A stretch of DNA of 64,000 nucleotides from GW2011-AR15 sp964428335 (GCA_964428335.1 CAYRXW010000001.1:248001-312000), one strand, 5' to 3'; positions 52,203-60,933 are shown, numbered from the stretch's first letter. Numbers and translations are program-made. Notes: a model not told the origin generated them from the sequence alone.

Positions 52203-52883
52203 ATGATTAAAAGCTTGGCAAGCGATTTAGAATGGTATGAGACTGAATCTCTTTTTAAACCTTTAATTTTAGATTTTGTTTTTTCTGAATTGGTAAGCCT
52301 AAATAATAGAGTAGATTCATTCTACTGCATAACTAACAATTTTGTAACTTTGCTTAGTCTTTCCAACCTATTAAAAAATAATAATTTTGAAGATGAAAAT
52401 AACTCCCTTTTGAATCTGATTTATGGAAACACTTTACTTGCATACTTAGGCCTTTCTATCTATTCAGAAGATGATAAACAAAAAAGTGAACTTGTTGACC
52501 TGATAAAAAAATATAAACCTGTTGGGCTTGATGATGATGATAGATTTTATAATTTAAGCAGTAAGGAATTAGTTTTTAGACTGACAGAATCTAATGATCC
52601 GAAATCTGTTTTTGTGTATTTTAATACAGTATTAATGTATGAAACAGATTTCATAGCATCAAAACTAAGACCAAAAATCCTTGAGATTGGTCCGATTGGC
52701 TGGATAAATGAATTACCTAATGAAGCCAAACCAATTCTTGCAGAATATAAGAGACTTAAAGAATTATATCTAATAAAAGTTGCTGATAAGCTTAATGGTT
52801 ATTTGGATTCTTTAGGCAAAAATAAAAGATCCATTGATTTGTATGGAATAACAGTTGCTTATGAAAGTGAAGTGCTTGCTTAA
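52203..52883 (+). CDS. Uncharacterised helical protein, 226 residues
   Basis: Not recognised. Soluble and mostly helical (SLLNLIYGNTLLAYLGLSIY). Its last four bases overlap the end of the convergent DMT gene. A clear TATA box supports expression. Confidence 0.5.
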   Translation: MIKSLASDLEWYETESLFKPLILDFVFSELVSLNNRVDSFYCITNNFVTLLSLSNLLKNNNFEDENNSLLNLIYGNTLLAYLGLSIYSEDDKQKSELVDLIKKYKPVGLDDDDRFYNLSSKELVFRLTESNDPKSVFVYFNTVLMYETDFIASKLRPKILEIGPIGWINELPNEAKPILAEYKRLKELYLIKVADKLNGYLDSLGKNKRSIDLYGITVAYESEVLA

Positions 52884-53305
52884 ATTATAGCAATAATAAG
52901 CCCTATTGCCATGAATACCAATCCAAGGAAAAGTTTCCAGCTAAGGGCTTCTTTTAATATGAAATAGGCAAAAATCCCTGTAAGTACAGGGTTTAATATG
53001 GAAAACATCTGCTGTGTCCATAGCGGCATATACAGATATCCTTTTATAGCAAGCCAAAACCCTACAAAATTTATTATTCCAACAAGCACTAAAATCCAGA
53101 TTGCCGGCATGTTTGATTTGATATCTACCTTTAAACTATTCTCAAAAAACACACTTGCGATAAAAGATAGTGAGAAAAGTACAAGCATTGAAATTGCCAT
53201 CACTGTAAAAGGCTGCAAATTTTGATTTGCTTTTTTCAAAAGCACAGACAATATAGCATAGCACAATGCAGAACTAAGAACAATCACTATCCCTAAAGGC
53301 TTCAT
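52880..53305 (-). CDS. EamA-like half transporter (four to five TM helices)
   Basis: 141 residues with about five hydrophobic helices and the DMT-type end FAYFILKEALSWKLFLGLVFMAIGLIIA. It equals one EamA repeat, so it should act as a dimer as small multidrug-type transporters do. Substrate unknown. Confidence 0.75.
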   Translation of the reverse strand: MKPLGIVIVLSSALCYAILSVLLKKANQNLQPFTVMAISMLVLFSLSFIASVFFENSLKVDIKSNMPAIWILVLVGIINFVGFWLAIKGYLYMPLWTQQMFSILNPVLTGIFAYFILKEALSWKLFLGLVFMAIGLIIAII

Positions 53306-53361
53306 TTAAACAAATATCATAGGAATTTAGTATATATTTTTTTCTATACTTTATAAATATC

Positions 53362-53715
53362 TCAGTAGCATCGTTTCCTTGCATCTTCTTCTTGTGCTTC
53401 ATTCCAGTAATCCATCATGCTTTCCATTCTCGCTTCAAGGATTTTTACCTGGTTTTCTATATTTCCTGAGATTGTTGCGTTGAATGCAAGAGCCATCTGC
53501 CTTATCTTTTCCTCTTCAGAGATATTTCCTGCCTTAATCTTTGACATATCCAGGCAGATTTTATCCAAAACTTCATTATTTGAATATTCTCCCATCAAAA
53601 TTGTATGTTCATATAATGAATTTATCCTGAACTTTAAATTTTCATCAATTTCCTGGCTTTTAATTTCCTGGCATGCAGAAAGAACCAAAAGTAGTATCAG
53701 GAAAAATCTTTTCAT
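53362..53715 (-). CDS. Small lipoprotein, 117 residues
   Basis: A signal peptide with lipobox (LLLVLSAC) is followed by a helical domain with two later Cys. Unrecognised. Divergent from the DoxX gene; the shared region has TATATA-like boxes for both (53727-53745). Confidence 0.55.
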   Translation of the reverse strand: MKRFFLILLLVLSACQEIKSQEIDENLKFRINSLYEHTILMGEYSNNEVLDKICLDMSKIKAGNISEEEKIRQMALAFNATISGNIENQVKILEARMESMMDYWNEAQEEDARKRCY

Positions 53716-53777
53716 GAGTGATAAGTTTTAAATAGTTATATATCAAATTTGTGCTTAAGAGGTGTTTTTATAAAAAA

Positions 53778-54272
53778 ATGGCAAAACTATCAAATTCGGA
53801 GTTTGTATGGGCGATTTTAAGGATTTCAGTAGGGCTGATATTTTTATGGGCTTTCTTTGACAAGACTTTTGGCTTAGGCTATGCAACCAAGCCGGACAAA
53901 GCATGGGTCTTGGGAAACAGTCCGACATATGGATACCTGACAAACGGTACAAAAGGTCCTCTAAAGTCAATTTTTGTGAGCATGGCAGGTAATCCTTTAG
54001 TTGACTGGCTTTTCATGATGGGCCTACTAGGCGTTGGAATAAGCATGATACTAGGGATTGGAGTCACTATTGGTGGATATAGCGGCATGGTGATGATGCT
54101 TCTTATGTGGATATCAGCATTTCCTCCATCAAACCACCCGTTTATTGATGACCATATCATATATGGTATGCTCTTAATAGGATTAACGACAGTCAAATCA
54201 GGGCATTGGTATGGGCTTGGAAAATGGTGGGAAAGCCAGAAGTTTGTGAAAAAGAACAGATGGCTGGTTTAA
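53778..54272 (+). CDS. DoxX-like membrane protein
   Basis: Four TM helices with the DoxX/TQO-small-subunit pattern RISVGLIFLWAFFDKTFGLG and conserved PPSNHPFIDDHIIYGMLLIG. Family members act in thiosulfate:quinone oxidoreduction or as membrane partners of oxidoreductases; the role here is open. ATG 53778 with GAGGTG upstream is preferred over the TTG at 53751. Confidence 0.7.
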   Translation: MAKLSNSEFVWAILRISVGLIFLWAFFDKTFGLGYATKPDKAWVLGNSPTYGYLTNGTKGPLKSIFVSMAGNPLVDWLFMMGLLGVGISMILGIGVTIGGYSGMVMMLLMWISAFPPSNHPFIDDHIIYGMLLIGLTTVKSGHWYGLGKWWESQKFVKKNRWLV

Positions 54273-54343
54273 ATCAAAAATGCAGAAATTCCTAACATTT
54301 ATGTTTTGGGATGAATGCTTAGTTAACCTATGCATTTTTGATT
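54272..54343. repeat. Inverted repeat, 13-bp arms, after the DoxX gene
   Basis: AATCAAAAATGCA (54272-54284) and TGCATTTTTGATT (54331-54343) are perfect reverse complements around 46 nt. A smaller stem TGAAACT/AGTTTCA follows at 54346-54373 with a T-rich loop. The 149-nt gap otherwise contains only the next gene's TATA box (CTTTATAAATA, 54390-54400). A terminator pair, a structured RNA or a tiny inverted-repeat element are all possible. Confidence 0.5.
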
Positions 54344-54421
54344 GTTGAAACTGCGTCTTTTTTTGTAGTTTCATTAATTTATTCTTTTTCTTTATAAATA
54401 AATACCTTTTTCCTTTTTTTT

Positions 54422-54877
54422 ATGGATGCACATATATCCTTAGTGATGATAAGCCCCTATAGTGAAATGAGGTTGAAATTTTTCTCAGATTTGGACCATA
54501 AGTTTGATTACCTGTTCTATACTCCTGCCATTGACTTACCGATATTTTCCAGGAATCCAAGAGGAAAAACATCTGTTTTGTTTTGTTTTTCAGGAAACAG
54601 CCCAGAGCCAAAGCATGCGTTAAGAGCAGCTATAGGGGAAAAGGTTTACACAATAATTACAAATGATTCTTATGGCATTCCAGAAAAGGGTTATTTGATA
54701 GAGCAACTAGAGAGCAGGCTGGAAATGAAACTCACGCTAATTGCAAACAGACATTATGGCATCCCCTGCGGATGGACAGGCAATATCCTTTCAGATGGGT
54801 TCAATGGCTCTGCAAGAGTTCTTTTATTCCCTTCAAAAGGCGCTGTTACAGCTTACGAAAAGATATATTTTCCTTAA
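54422..54877 (+). CDS. Uncharacterised protein, 151 residues
   Basis: Not recognised. Soluble alpha/beta with SVLFCFSGNSPEPKHALRAA and RHYGIPCGWTGNILSDGFNG. A TATA box lies ~27 nt upstream. Followed 44 nt later by the PIN gene. Confidence 0.5.
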   Translation: MDAHISLVMISPYSEMRLKFFSDLDHKFDYLFYTPAIDLPIFSRNPRGKTSVLFCFSGNSPEPKHALRAAIGEKVYTIITNDSYGIPEKGYLIEQLESRLEMKLTLIANRHYGIPCGWTGNILSDGFNGSARVLLFPSKGAVTAYEKIYFP

Positions 54878-54921
54878 TTAGGGCAAATGCTTTTAAATCC
54901 TCTGAACCTACTTTCTCAAAA

Positions 54922-55326
54922 ATGAAGAAAATTATCCTGGACACTAACTTTCCAATTCTGCCTTTTTCAATGAAAGTGGATATTTTTAGCGAGATAGCAA
55001 GGATAATGCATGAGCCTTATGAGATAGTGCTTCTTGAAGAGGTAGAAAATGAGCTTCATAAGATAATCAGGGAGCAGAAAGGCAAGCATAAGGACTCTGC
55101 CAAGGCAGCTTTAAGGCTTTTAGAGGCTAAAGACGTGAAGAAAGAAAAAGGTTTAAAAAGTCAGGACAATTCCAAAACGCTTGTAGACGATATTATATTT
55201 GACCTGGCAGATAAATCCACAATCATAGCTACACAAGACAAAGATTTAAAAGCAAGGTTAAAAGCTAAAGGTATAAAAGTCATATACTTAAGAAAGAAAA
55301 AGCTGGAGATGGAAGATGTTTTATAA
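54922..55326 (+). CDS. PIN-domain nuclease, Fcf1/Utp23-like
   Basis: PIN acidic residues: ILDTNFPI (first Asp), EVENEL (Glu), DDIIFDLA (Asp) and ATQDKDLKARL (last Asp). A stand-alone archaeal PIN of the rRNA-processing type normally found beside rpoE1, as here. The long frame extends to 54772 through the previous gene, but the fold begins at ATG 54922 (MKKIILDTN), which has a CTTTTAAATC box ~30 nt upstream. Overlaps rpoE1 by 11 nt. Confidence 0.88.
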   Translation: MKKIILDTNFPILPFSMKVDIFSEIARIMHEPYEIVLLEEVENELHKIIREQKGKHKDSAKAALRLLEAKDVKKEKGLKSQDNSKTLVDDIIFDLADKSTIIATQDKDLKARLKAKGIKVIYLRKKKLEMEDVL

Positions 55327-55876
55327 AACAATTGTAACCGATCACATAAGAGTGCCACCAAAACTATTTGGGGATGAGATTAACGCTGCCCTGCTTAAGC
55401 AGATCAAAGAGAACTATGAGGGATATATTTCCAAGGACATGGGCATCATAATTGATGTTGCATCCATTGAAAAAGTGGAAGTTGGAAAGGTCATCCATGG
55501 AGACGGCGCAGCTTATTACCAGACAACATTTTCGCTTTTGGCATTCAAGCCTGAGCTTCAGGAAGTCATTCCAGGCCAGCTAAAGGACATGGCTGATTTT
55601 GGGGCTTTCATAAGCATGGGTCCGATTGAAGGGATGATTCATATTTCACAGACGATGGATGACTTTGTCTCATTTTCAAAGGACAAGGTCCTTCTAGGGA
55701 AAGATTCAAAGAAAAGCCTAAAAGTTGGCGACAAATGCAAGGCAAGGATGATTGCAGTTTCGTATAAAGATATAACAAATCCAAAATTTGGGCTTACCAT
55801 GAGGCAAAAAGGCCTTGGAAGGATTGACTGGATCACAGAAGACCTGATTCCTTCAAAAAAAGGTGAGAAAAAATAA
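55316..55876 (+). CDS. rpoE1: RNA polymerase subunit Rpb7 (RpoE1)
   Basis: The N-terminal tip domain (MFYKTIVTDHIRVPPKLFGD) and the S1/OB domain (GQLKDMADFGAFISMGPIEGMIHISQ) match the archaeal E' subunit that forms the stalk with Rpb4. 186 residues, normal. Overlaps the PIN gene. Confidence 0.95.
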   Translation: MFYKTIVTDHIRVPPKLFGDEINAALLKQIKENYEGYISKDMGIIIDVASIEKVEVGKVIHGDGAAYYQTTFSLLAFKPELQEVIPGQLKDMADFGAFISMGPIEGMIHISQTMDDFVSFSKDKVLLGKDSKKSLKVGDKCKARMIAVSYKDITNPKFGLTMRQKGLGRIDWITEDLIPSKKGEKK

Positions 55877-55893
55877 TCAAGATTGAAGATTGG

Positions 55894-56247
55894 ATGTCTA
55901 AACCTGTAAGGATAATCTCAAAAAAAGATACATTGAAAAAAGCAGTCCATGTGATGGATGAACATAACATAGGTGTTTTGGCAATAGTCGAAAACGAAAA
56001 GCCGGTCGGTGTCCTGACTGAACGGGATATTTTAAGAAGGGTTGTTGCAAAAGGCCTTGACCTGGAAGAATCAAAGGTTGAGGATGTAATGACCAAGAAT
56101 CCTGTTACAATAGAATCAGAAAGCTCAATACTTGAAGCGACAAGAATGATGTCAGAGAATAACTTCAGGAGGCTTTTAGTTGTAAAGAAAGGCAAGCTGG
56201 TTGGGTTAATAACCGCAAAAGATGTAATAGAAGTGTTAAGCGCATAA
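55894..56247 (+). CDS. Two-CBS-domain protein
   Basis: Two CBS motifs: IISKKDTLKKAVHVMDEHNIG...VGVLTERDILR and VTIESESSILEATRMMSENNF...VGLITAKDVIEV. CBS pairs bind adenosine ligands such as AMP or SAM. The sequence just before the ATG (codons for IKIEDW) also looks family-like, so the real start might be a non-standard codon slightly upstream. It interrupts the usual rpoE1-spt4 pair. Confidence 0.88.
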   Translation: MSKPVRIISKKDTLKKAVHVMDEHNIGVLAIVENEKPVGVLTERDILRRVVAKGLDLEESKVEDVMTKNPVTIESESSILEATRMMSENNFRRLLVVKKGKLVGLITAKDVIEVLSA

Positions 56248-56279
56248 TGTTTTAAGAATATAACGAGTTGTGAAAAAAA

Positions 56280-56324
56280 ATGGCAAAGGTGTCGAAAATT
56301 GCAAATTTTCGAAACCTAGCCTAA
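56280..56324 (+). other. Mini-ORF with 31-nt hairpin copying the spt4 start
   Basis: ATGGCAAAGG at 56280 matches the first ten bases of spt4 (56365), and both are preceded by a GAGTTG-type stretch. The mini-ORF (MAKVSKIANFRNLA) runs through a near-perfect palindrome at 56287-56317: arms AGGTGTCGAAAATT and AATTTTCGAAACCT around GCA, one mismatch. It could be a leader/attenuator or a small inserted palindrome flanked by imperfect direct repeats. Confidence 0.5.
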
Positions 56325-56364
56325 AAAGATCAGTTAAAACATAAACAATTAAGAGTTGAACGAT

Positions 56365-56553
56365 ATGGCAAAGGAAAAAGTATGCAAATCATGCAAGATT
56401 TTTGTTGAGGGAGAACAATGTCCGCTTTGTAAGGGTAACCAGTTTACAAACTTATTTAATGGAAAAATCGCAATCCTGGATGCTAACAAGTCCTTTATTG
56501 CGCAGCAGATGAACATCAAAGAAAAGGGGAGATATGCAATCAAGGTAAGGTGA
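56365..56553 (+). CDS. spt4: Transcription elongation factor Spt4
   Basis: Zinc ribbon CKSCKIFVEGEQCPLCKG then FTNLFNGKIAILD, the Spt4/RpoE'' signature; partner of Spt5 on RNA polymerase. Starting at ATG 56365 (MAKEKVC) rather than the TTG at 56356. Confidence 0.93.
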   Translation: MAKEKVCKSCKIFVEGEQCPLCKGNQFTNLFNGKIAILDANKSFIAQQMNIKEKGRYAIKVR

Positions 56554-56560
56554 AAATCAC

Positions 56561-56845
56561 ATGGAAATACTTAAAGAAAAAGAAATGAAATTAATGTCAA
56601 GGAAAAGAGTAATGATATCCCTGGAAGGTAAGGGAGCAACACCTTCAAGGCTGGAGATACTAAAAAAAGTATCAGACCACTTTAAAGTCAGCCCGGAACT
56701 TGTTGTCATAAAGCATATTTACCCACAGTTTGGGAACACAAAGACAAAAGTTGCTGTTAATATATACACAGACAAGAAAAAGCTGGATTTTTTTGAGCAC
56801 CCAAGCCTGATAAAAAGGCACAAGCCAGCTGAGAAGAAGGAGTGA
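56561..56845 (+). CDS. rps24e: 30S ribosomal protein S24e
   Basis: MEILKEKEMKLMSRKRVMIS, then GATPSRLEILKKVSDHF and FGNTKTKVAVNIYTD: the archaeal/eukaryotic S24e family at normal length. Cotranscribed with spt4 and S27ae. Confidence 0.95.
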   Translation: MEILKEKEMKLMSRKRVMISLEGKGATPSRLEILKKVSDHFKVSPELVVIKHIYPQFGNTKTKVAVNIYTDKKKLDFFEHPSLIKRHKPAEKKE

Positions 56846-56853
56846 ATTGAAAA

Positions 56854-57057
56854 ATGGCAGATCCAAAAAAACCAGCACCAAAAGCAGCAAACCCAGGAAA
56901 GAGAAAAAATAGGAGGGTTGCACCAGCAAACAAGCTTTATGACGGTGCTAAAGCAAAAAGAAAGACATGCCCAAAATGTGGTCCAGGTGTATTCATGGCT
57001 GAACATAAGGGAAGGACATCCTGCGGAAAATGCGGGTATACAGAGTTTAAGAAGTAA
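56854..57057 (+). CDS. rps27ae: 30S ribosomal protein S27ae
   Basis: A zinc ribbon CPKCGPGVFMAEHKGR..CGKCGYTEF after a basic, Ala/Pro-rich N-terminal tail longer than usual. Eight bases after S24e. Confidence 0.94.
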   Translation: MADPKKPAPKAANPGKRKNRRVAPANKLYDGAKAKRKTCPKCGPGVFMAEHKGRTSCGKCGYTEFKK

Positions 57058-57107
57058 GTTTTCTTTAATTTTCTATTGTTCTTTACTTTTATCACTAAAT
57101 AGTGAAC

Positions 57108-57130
57108 ATTTATAAATAAGCAGTTACTGC
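57108..57130 (+). promoter_or_regulatory. TATA box with adjoining small palindrome
   Basis: ATTTATAAATAA (57108-57119) is followed at once by the palindrome GCAGTTACTGC (57120-57130), close to the expected transcription start of the PP2C-like gene. GCTGGTGA before the ATG is the ribosome site. The dyad could be a repressor site. Confidence 0.4.
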
Positions 57131-57155
57131 ACTAACTTAACAAGCTGGTGAATTA

Positions 57156-58754
57156 ATGGTAGATGCAGATTGGTGGAAAGTGCATAATAATGGATGGGAA
57201 CATTTTGACAAATTTAGAAGTTTCCTTAAAAATTTATCATTCCTTACACTTGAAGAAGTGACAAGCTTCGGTGGCCACGTCAGAAAATTGAGTAAGGATC
57301 TATTTTTGCATGACTTTCAGCTGAGGATGGTTAAAGATGAGATGGAATTCAGGCCAGAAAGAATATATGATCGGCAAATCCTTAATTATCTCAAGGAAGT
57401 AGAAAGTGGCAAAGTTACTCATGATCATTTGAATTTTTACATCCCTTTCAGAGGATACTGGAACCAGATTGATGAGCCGATAGACCTGGATACTTGCTAC
57501 CCTTCCATGAATGCTGTCCTGAATGCAAGAAGAGCGCCAGAGAAGATCAATAAGAACATCCCTTCAGGGGATTCATACTATTTCCTTAATTATGAGGGCA
57601 AGACTATATTTATTGTCGTTGATGGAGTATCAGCATTATTCAGCCATGAAGCACTGGATAACATCGGAAAGCCTGCTATTGATGCTTTGGTTGCAAACAT
57701 CTTGACAAAGCAGTATCCAAAAACTGAAAAATTCCAGAATGGTTTTAAGGCTGGAAACCTAACAGCAGCAGATATCCTTCTTGATATGAATGATTTCCTG
57801 TATCATCACTTTCTTGATAACTATGGAATTGATTTAAGGGCAAAAGATTCCTTTGGAGATTATGAGAACAGGTTTAGGATTCCAGGTGCAGCAGCAGGTG
57901 TATTATTGATGGATGTTGATGAGGATACTATGGATGTTGCAAATGTTGGAGATACCTATATTGCAGCATTTCCCCATAATAATAATATGAGGCCATTGAT
58001 CTGCACGCCCAATACAAATTATGTATGGGATATTGTAACATCGGAAGTTATGGATTTTCTTATGTCTAAGGGATATACTTATGAAGAATCAAGAAACCAT
58101 CCTCTATTTCTGGAATGGATCAAAGTATCCTATAATTCTAAGGCACAATATGGTTGTGACTTAATTAACGGGACACCTTTCATAAAGGAAGAGCCATCTA
58201 AAGATGAAAATCCAGCACCAGTAAGATATAAAGGCCTATATTCAAATCAGTGCAAACTCTCGGATGTTAAGAGAATTGCAATGGGGACAGATGGAAGCCT
58301 TCTTCCAGGTTTTGATTTATCAACAGATTACGGAAAATCCCAGCTTTATGCTTCAGCAAGCCTAGCAAGCGTCATTGGCCTTCCAATGTGGTTTTTGGTC
58401 ATCCAAAGAATGCTGGAAAATGATCCTAGCAAGATACACCTGTCAAGGGAAAGGATGGGTCTTGACGACCAGCTTATGCTGATTGTTGACCCAAATTCCC
58501 CTAATGTGGTTCCTGGCACTTATCAATTTCTTGAGGATTGTTCATGGGCAGAAAACATGTGGCAGTTTATCCAGGGAGATGTCATGACATTCCCCTATAG
58601 GCTTAGGACACAGGTGCATAATCCAGCATCAGATCTTAGAAGCAGAAGCGCAGATGTAATTGCAGGTTATGGTCAAAGCGGAACAGTGTTTGCAGATTAC
58701 TCACTAGTAAAAGAATTATTTAGTAGTGTAAAAGCTAGAGTTTATACCAGCTAA
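57156..58754 (+). CDS. PP2C-like phosphatase-fold protein
   Basis: Spaced PP2C (PPM) motifs: IFIVVDGVSALFS (~150; usual xxDGxGG), GAAAGVLLMDVDEDTMDVANVGDTYIAAF (~248; usual VANVGDSR), IAMGTDGSLLPG (~386; TDGL-type) and GLDDQLMLIVD (~446; DD). The order and the Asp residues fit metal-dependent Ser/Thr phosphatases. The first ~140 residues are an unrelated helical region and several motifs are imperfect, so activity is uncertain. With the FHA protein it suggests phospho-signalling. Confidence 0.65.
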   Translation: MVDADWWKVHNNGWEHFDKFRSFLKNLSFLTLEEVTSFGGHVRKLSKDLFLHDFQLRMVKDEMEFRPERIYDRQILNYLKEVESGKVTHDHLNFYIPFRGYWNQIDEPIDLDTCYPSMNAVLNARRAPEKINKNIPSGDSYYFLNYEGKTIFIVVDGVSALFSHEALDNIGKPAIDALVANILTKQYPKTEKFQNGFKAGNLTAADILLDMNDFLYHHFLDNYGIDLRAKDSFGDYENRFRIPGAAAGVLLMDVDEDTMDVANVGDTYIAAFPHNNNMRPLICTPNTNYVWDIVTSEVMDFLMSKGYTYEESRNHPLFLEWIKVSYNSKAQYGCDLINGTPFIKEEPSKDENPAPVRYKGLYSNQCKLSDVKRIAMGTDGSLLPGFDLSTDYGKSQLYASASLASVIGLPMWFLVIQRMLENDPSKIHLSRERMGLDDQLMLIVDPNSPNVVPGTYQFLEDCSWAENMWQFIQGDVMTFPYRLRTQVHNPASDLRSRSADVIAGYGQSGTVFADYSLVKELFSSVKARVYTS

Positions 58755-58824
58755 CATAATGATACTTATTTTTGGCATTGTTTCGTCCAATACCTTTTTA
58801 ACCTCTATCAAAGTCTGAATAGAT

Positions 58825-59655
58825 ATGCCATGCCCTGACTGCGGTTCTGAAGAAAAAATAATTGATTCCGGACTTTTGTATTGCAAAAAATGCGGGTTGG
58901 AACTGGATGAATTAATAATTACAACTAAAGGAAAGAGTTTTAGGCAAGATACTGTTGTACCTTTGCTTGATTTCAAGATTGATCCAAGGCAGGAACTATA
59001 TGCTCTGAAATTTGGGCTTAAAACAGGGAGACTATCAAAAAACTGGGAATCCTACTTAGGATTCAGCGTCAAGGATAATTTCCTAAAGCCTGAACTGAAA
59101 GACAAGGCGCTTGGATTTATCGAGGATTCTTTTGAAAGAAATAAATCGCTTCTTGAAGCTTCCAGGGAAACTTACAAGAAACAATGGGAAAAGACAGGCA
59201 GCAGGTTTTTTATTGAGCTTGAAAACCTGACAAATTTTGTGATTGAAGAAGATTTTACCTGCTTTCTCAGCCTGATTACTGAAAAAGGAATGCATAACTC
59301 TCCTGGAAATTTCATAATAATAAATTCAGCCCTAAAAAATGCAAATTATGAAATTGCAAGACAGCTTTTTTTTATCCATTTCAGGAGGTATATCAAGAAG
59401 TTCTTCAAAGAAGAGTTTGATGCAGAGGACGAAAAGCTGGCTGAAGTGATATGCTTATTCTCACTTTTGCATGCAAAACCACTAAGCGGGTGCTTTCAAG
59501 GCATGGAATTTTCCATAGATTTGCTGAAAGATAAAGGGCTGATCGATATTGCAAAAAACCTAATCTCAATATGGGAAAGTAGGACAACATTCAAGGCATT
59601 CATGATAGATTCTTATGCTAAGCTTGGCATTGAAAAGAAATGGATCAGCTACTAA
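58825..59655 (+). CDS. Zinc-ribbon protein with TFIIB-like N-terminus
   Basis: MPCPDCGSEEKIIDSGLLYC and KKCGLELDE is a CxxC..CxxC ribbon of the TFIIB/TFE type, but the remaining ~240 residues do not show cyclin repeats that I can identify. They are helical and hydrophobic-aromatic. TACCTTTTTAACC at 58789-58801 is a TATA-like box ~30 nt upstream. Function unknown; perhaps a lineage-specific transcription factor. Confidence 0.55.
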   Translation: MPCPDCGSEEKIIDSGLLYCKKCGLELDELIITTKGKSFRQDTVVPLLDFKIDPRQELYALKFGLKTGRLSKNWESYLGFSVKDNFLKPELKDKALGFIEDSFERNKSLLEASRETYKKQWEKTGSRFFIELENLTNFVIEEDFTCFLSLITEKGMHNSPGNFIIINSALKNANYEIARQLFFIHFRRYIKKFFKEEFDAEDEKLAEVICLFSLLHAKPLSGCFQGMEFSIDLLKDKGLIDIAKNLISIWESRTTFKAFMIDSYAKLGIEKKWISY

Positions 59656-59707
59656 GTACTAATTGTTTTTATCTATAAAAATATTAATTAAAAAAAGCAA
59701 GAATCAA

Positions 59708-60586
59708 TTATTCTTCTTTTGTATTCTGGAACACTAAAAGGTCTTCGGTTGTAAGCTTTTTCTTCTTCTCAATCTTTTCCTTTACTTCCCTGCTCTTCTC
59801 ATCAAGGGTCTTTTGGTCCTGGGCTTTTTTCTCTTCTTCAGAATGTATCTTATGCTTCTTCAGTTCCTGGTTTATCTTGTTCATCTCTTCAAGCTTTTCT
59901 TTCAGGGCCATGTTTATCTTATTGAACTCGTCTTTCTTTTCTACAAACTTTGAGAAGCCTTCTTTTTCTTTTTCCTTTAGCTCATCAATCTTCTTTGAAA
60001 GCTCCATTATCTTCTCATGCCTCTCCTGGCTGTTCCTTGCATTGTCCTGGACACCTTTGTGGGCATTATTTGCAATCTTTCTTGCTTCCCTAAGGCCTTT
60101 CCTTGCTTCCCTGACTGAGCTATTTACTTCAATGAAATCCTTAGCTCCCTCAAGAAGCTTTTTTAGTTCATTTATCCTGACCATCATCTTCTTTTCTTTT
60201 TCAAATGATAGGCCTTCTGTCTCTATTGTATACTCAAGTTCGTCAATCTCTGCCTTGTATTTGGCAGGGTTTCCTTCAAAATTTGATTTCTTCTTAACTT
60301 CATCCTGTTTTGATGCTGCTTCCTTCAAGACATCAGAATGCTTCTTTATCTCTTCATTATACTTGCTTCTTTCTTCCTTGAACTGCTTTACCTTGTTTGT
60401 GTATTCGTCCCTTTCTCTCTTAAGCTCTTTTATCTGGGTTATCATAGTTTGGATTTCTCTGCTGACCTTATCCTTGTCATCATATAGGTTTTCCTTGTTA
60501 GAATTCAGATTATTAAGCTGTTCGCGAAGCGTAGAAATATCCTTTCTAATCTCTGCCAATCGTTTTAGTAGTTCATTGACATCCAT
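59708..60586 (-). CDS. Archaeal coiled-coil protein (COG1340 type)
   Basis: Almost wholly coiled coil over 292 residues with an Asn/Gly break (NFEGNPAKYKAEIDELEYTI). Matches the archaeal COG1340 family, at times misnamed phosphoserine phosphatase. Role unknown. It lies downstream of the ribosomal stalk genes, separated by ~50 nt. Confidence 0.8.
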   Translation of the reverse strand: MDVNELLKRLAEIRKDISTLREQLNNLNSNKENLYDDKDKVSREIQTMITQIKELKRERDEYTNKVKQFKEERSKYNEEIKKHSDVLKEAASKQDEVKKKSNFEGNPAKYKAEIDELEYTIETEGLSFEKEKKMMVRINELKKLLEGAKDFIEVNSSVREARKGLREARKIANNAHKGVQDNARNSQERHEKIMELSKKIDELKEKEKEGFSKFVEKKDEFNKINMALKEKLEEMNKINQELKKHKIHSEEEKKAQDQKTLDEKSREVKEKIEKKKKLTTEDLLVFQNTKEE

Positions 60587-60636
60587 GTAATCACAATTTA
60601 TATTTTAGCAAGAAAAAATAACTTGCAAAAAAAAAT

Positions 60637-60933
60637 TTAACCGAATAGTGAGCCTAGTCCAGCTGCTGCGTCTCCTTCATCCTTTTTCTTCTCTTCTTTC
60701 TTTTCAGCTTTTGGAGCTTCAGAGTGTGCTGCTGGTGCTGCTGCAACAGGTGCAACCATTGCTGCCTGTTTAACTGCTTCGTCAATATTGACGTTTGCAA
60801 GTGCTGCAACTAGTGCTTTTACTCTTGAATCATCGACTTTGACACTTGCTGCCTCAAGTACTTTCTTTAGGCTAGCTTCATCTACTTTATGACCTGCTTT
60901 ATGCAGTAACATTGCTGCGTAAACATATTCCAT
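60637..60933 (-). CDS. rpl12: Ribosomal protein P1 (archaeal L12)
   Basis: MEYVYAAMLLHKAGHKVDEA, an Ala-rich hinge, and the acidic end GDAAAGLGSLFG that recruits translation GTPases. The same end occurs on L10. Strong RBS (AGGAGG). Confidence 0.95.
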   Translation of the reverse strand: MEYVYAAMLLHKAGHKVDEASLKKVLEAASVKVDDSRVKALVAALANVNIDEAVKQAAMVAPVAAAPAAHSEAPKAEKKEEKKKDEGDAAAGLGSLFG

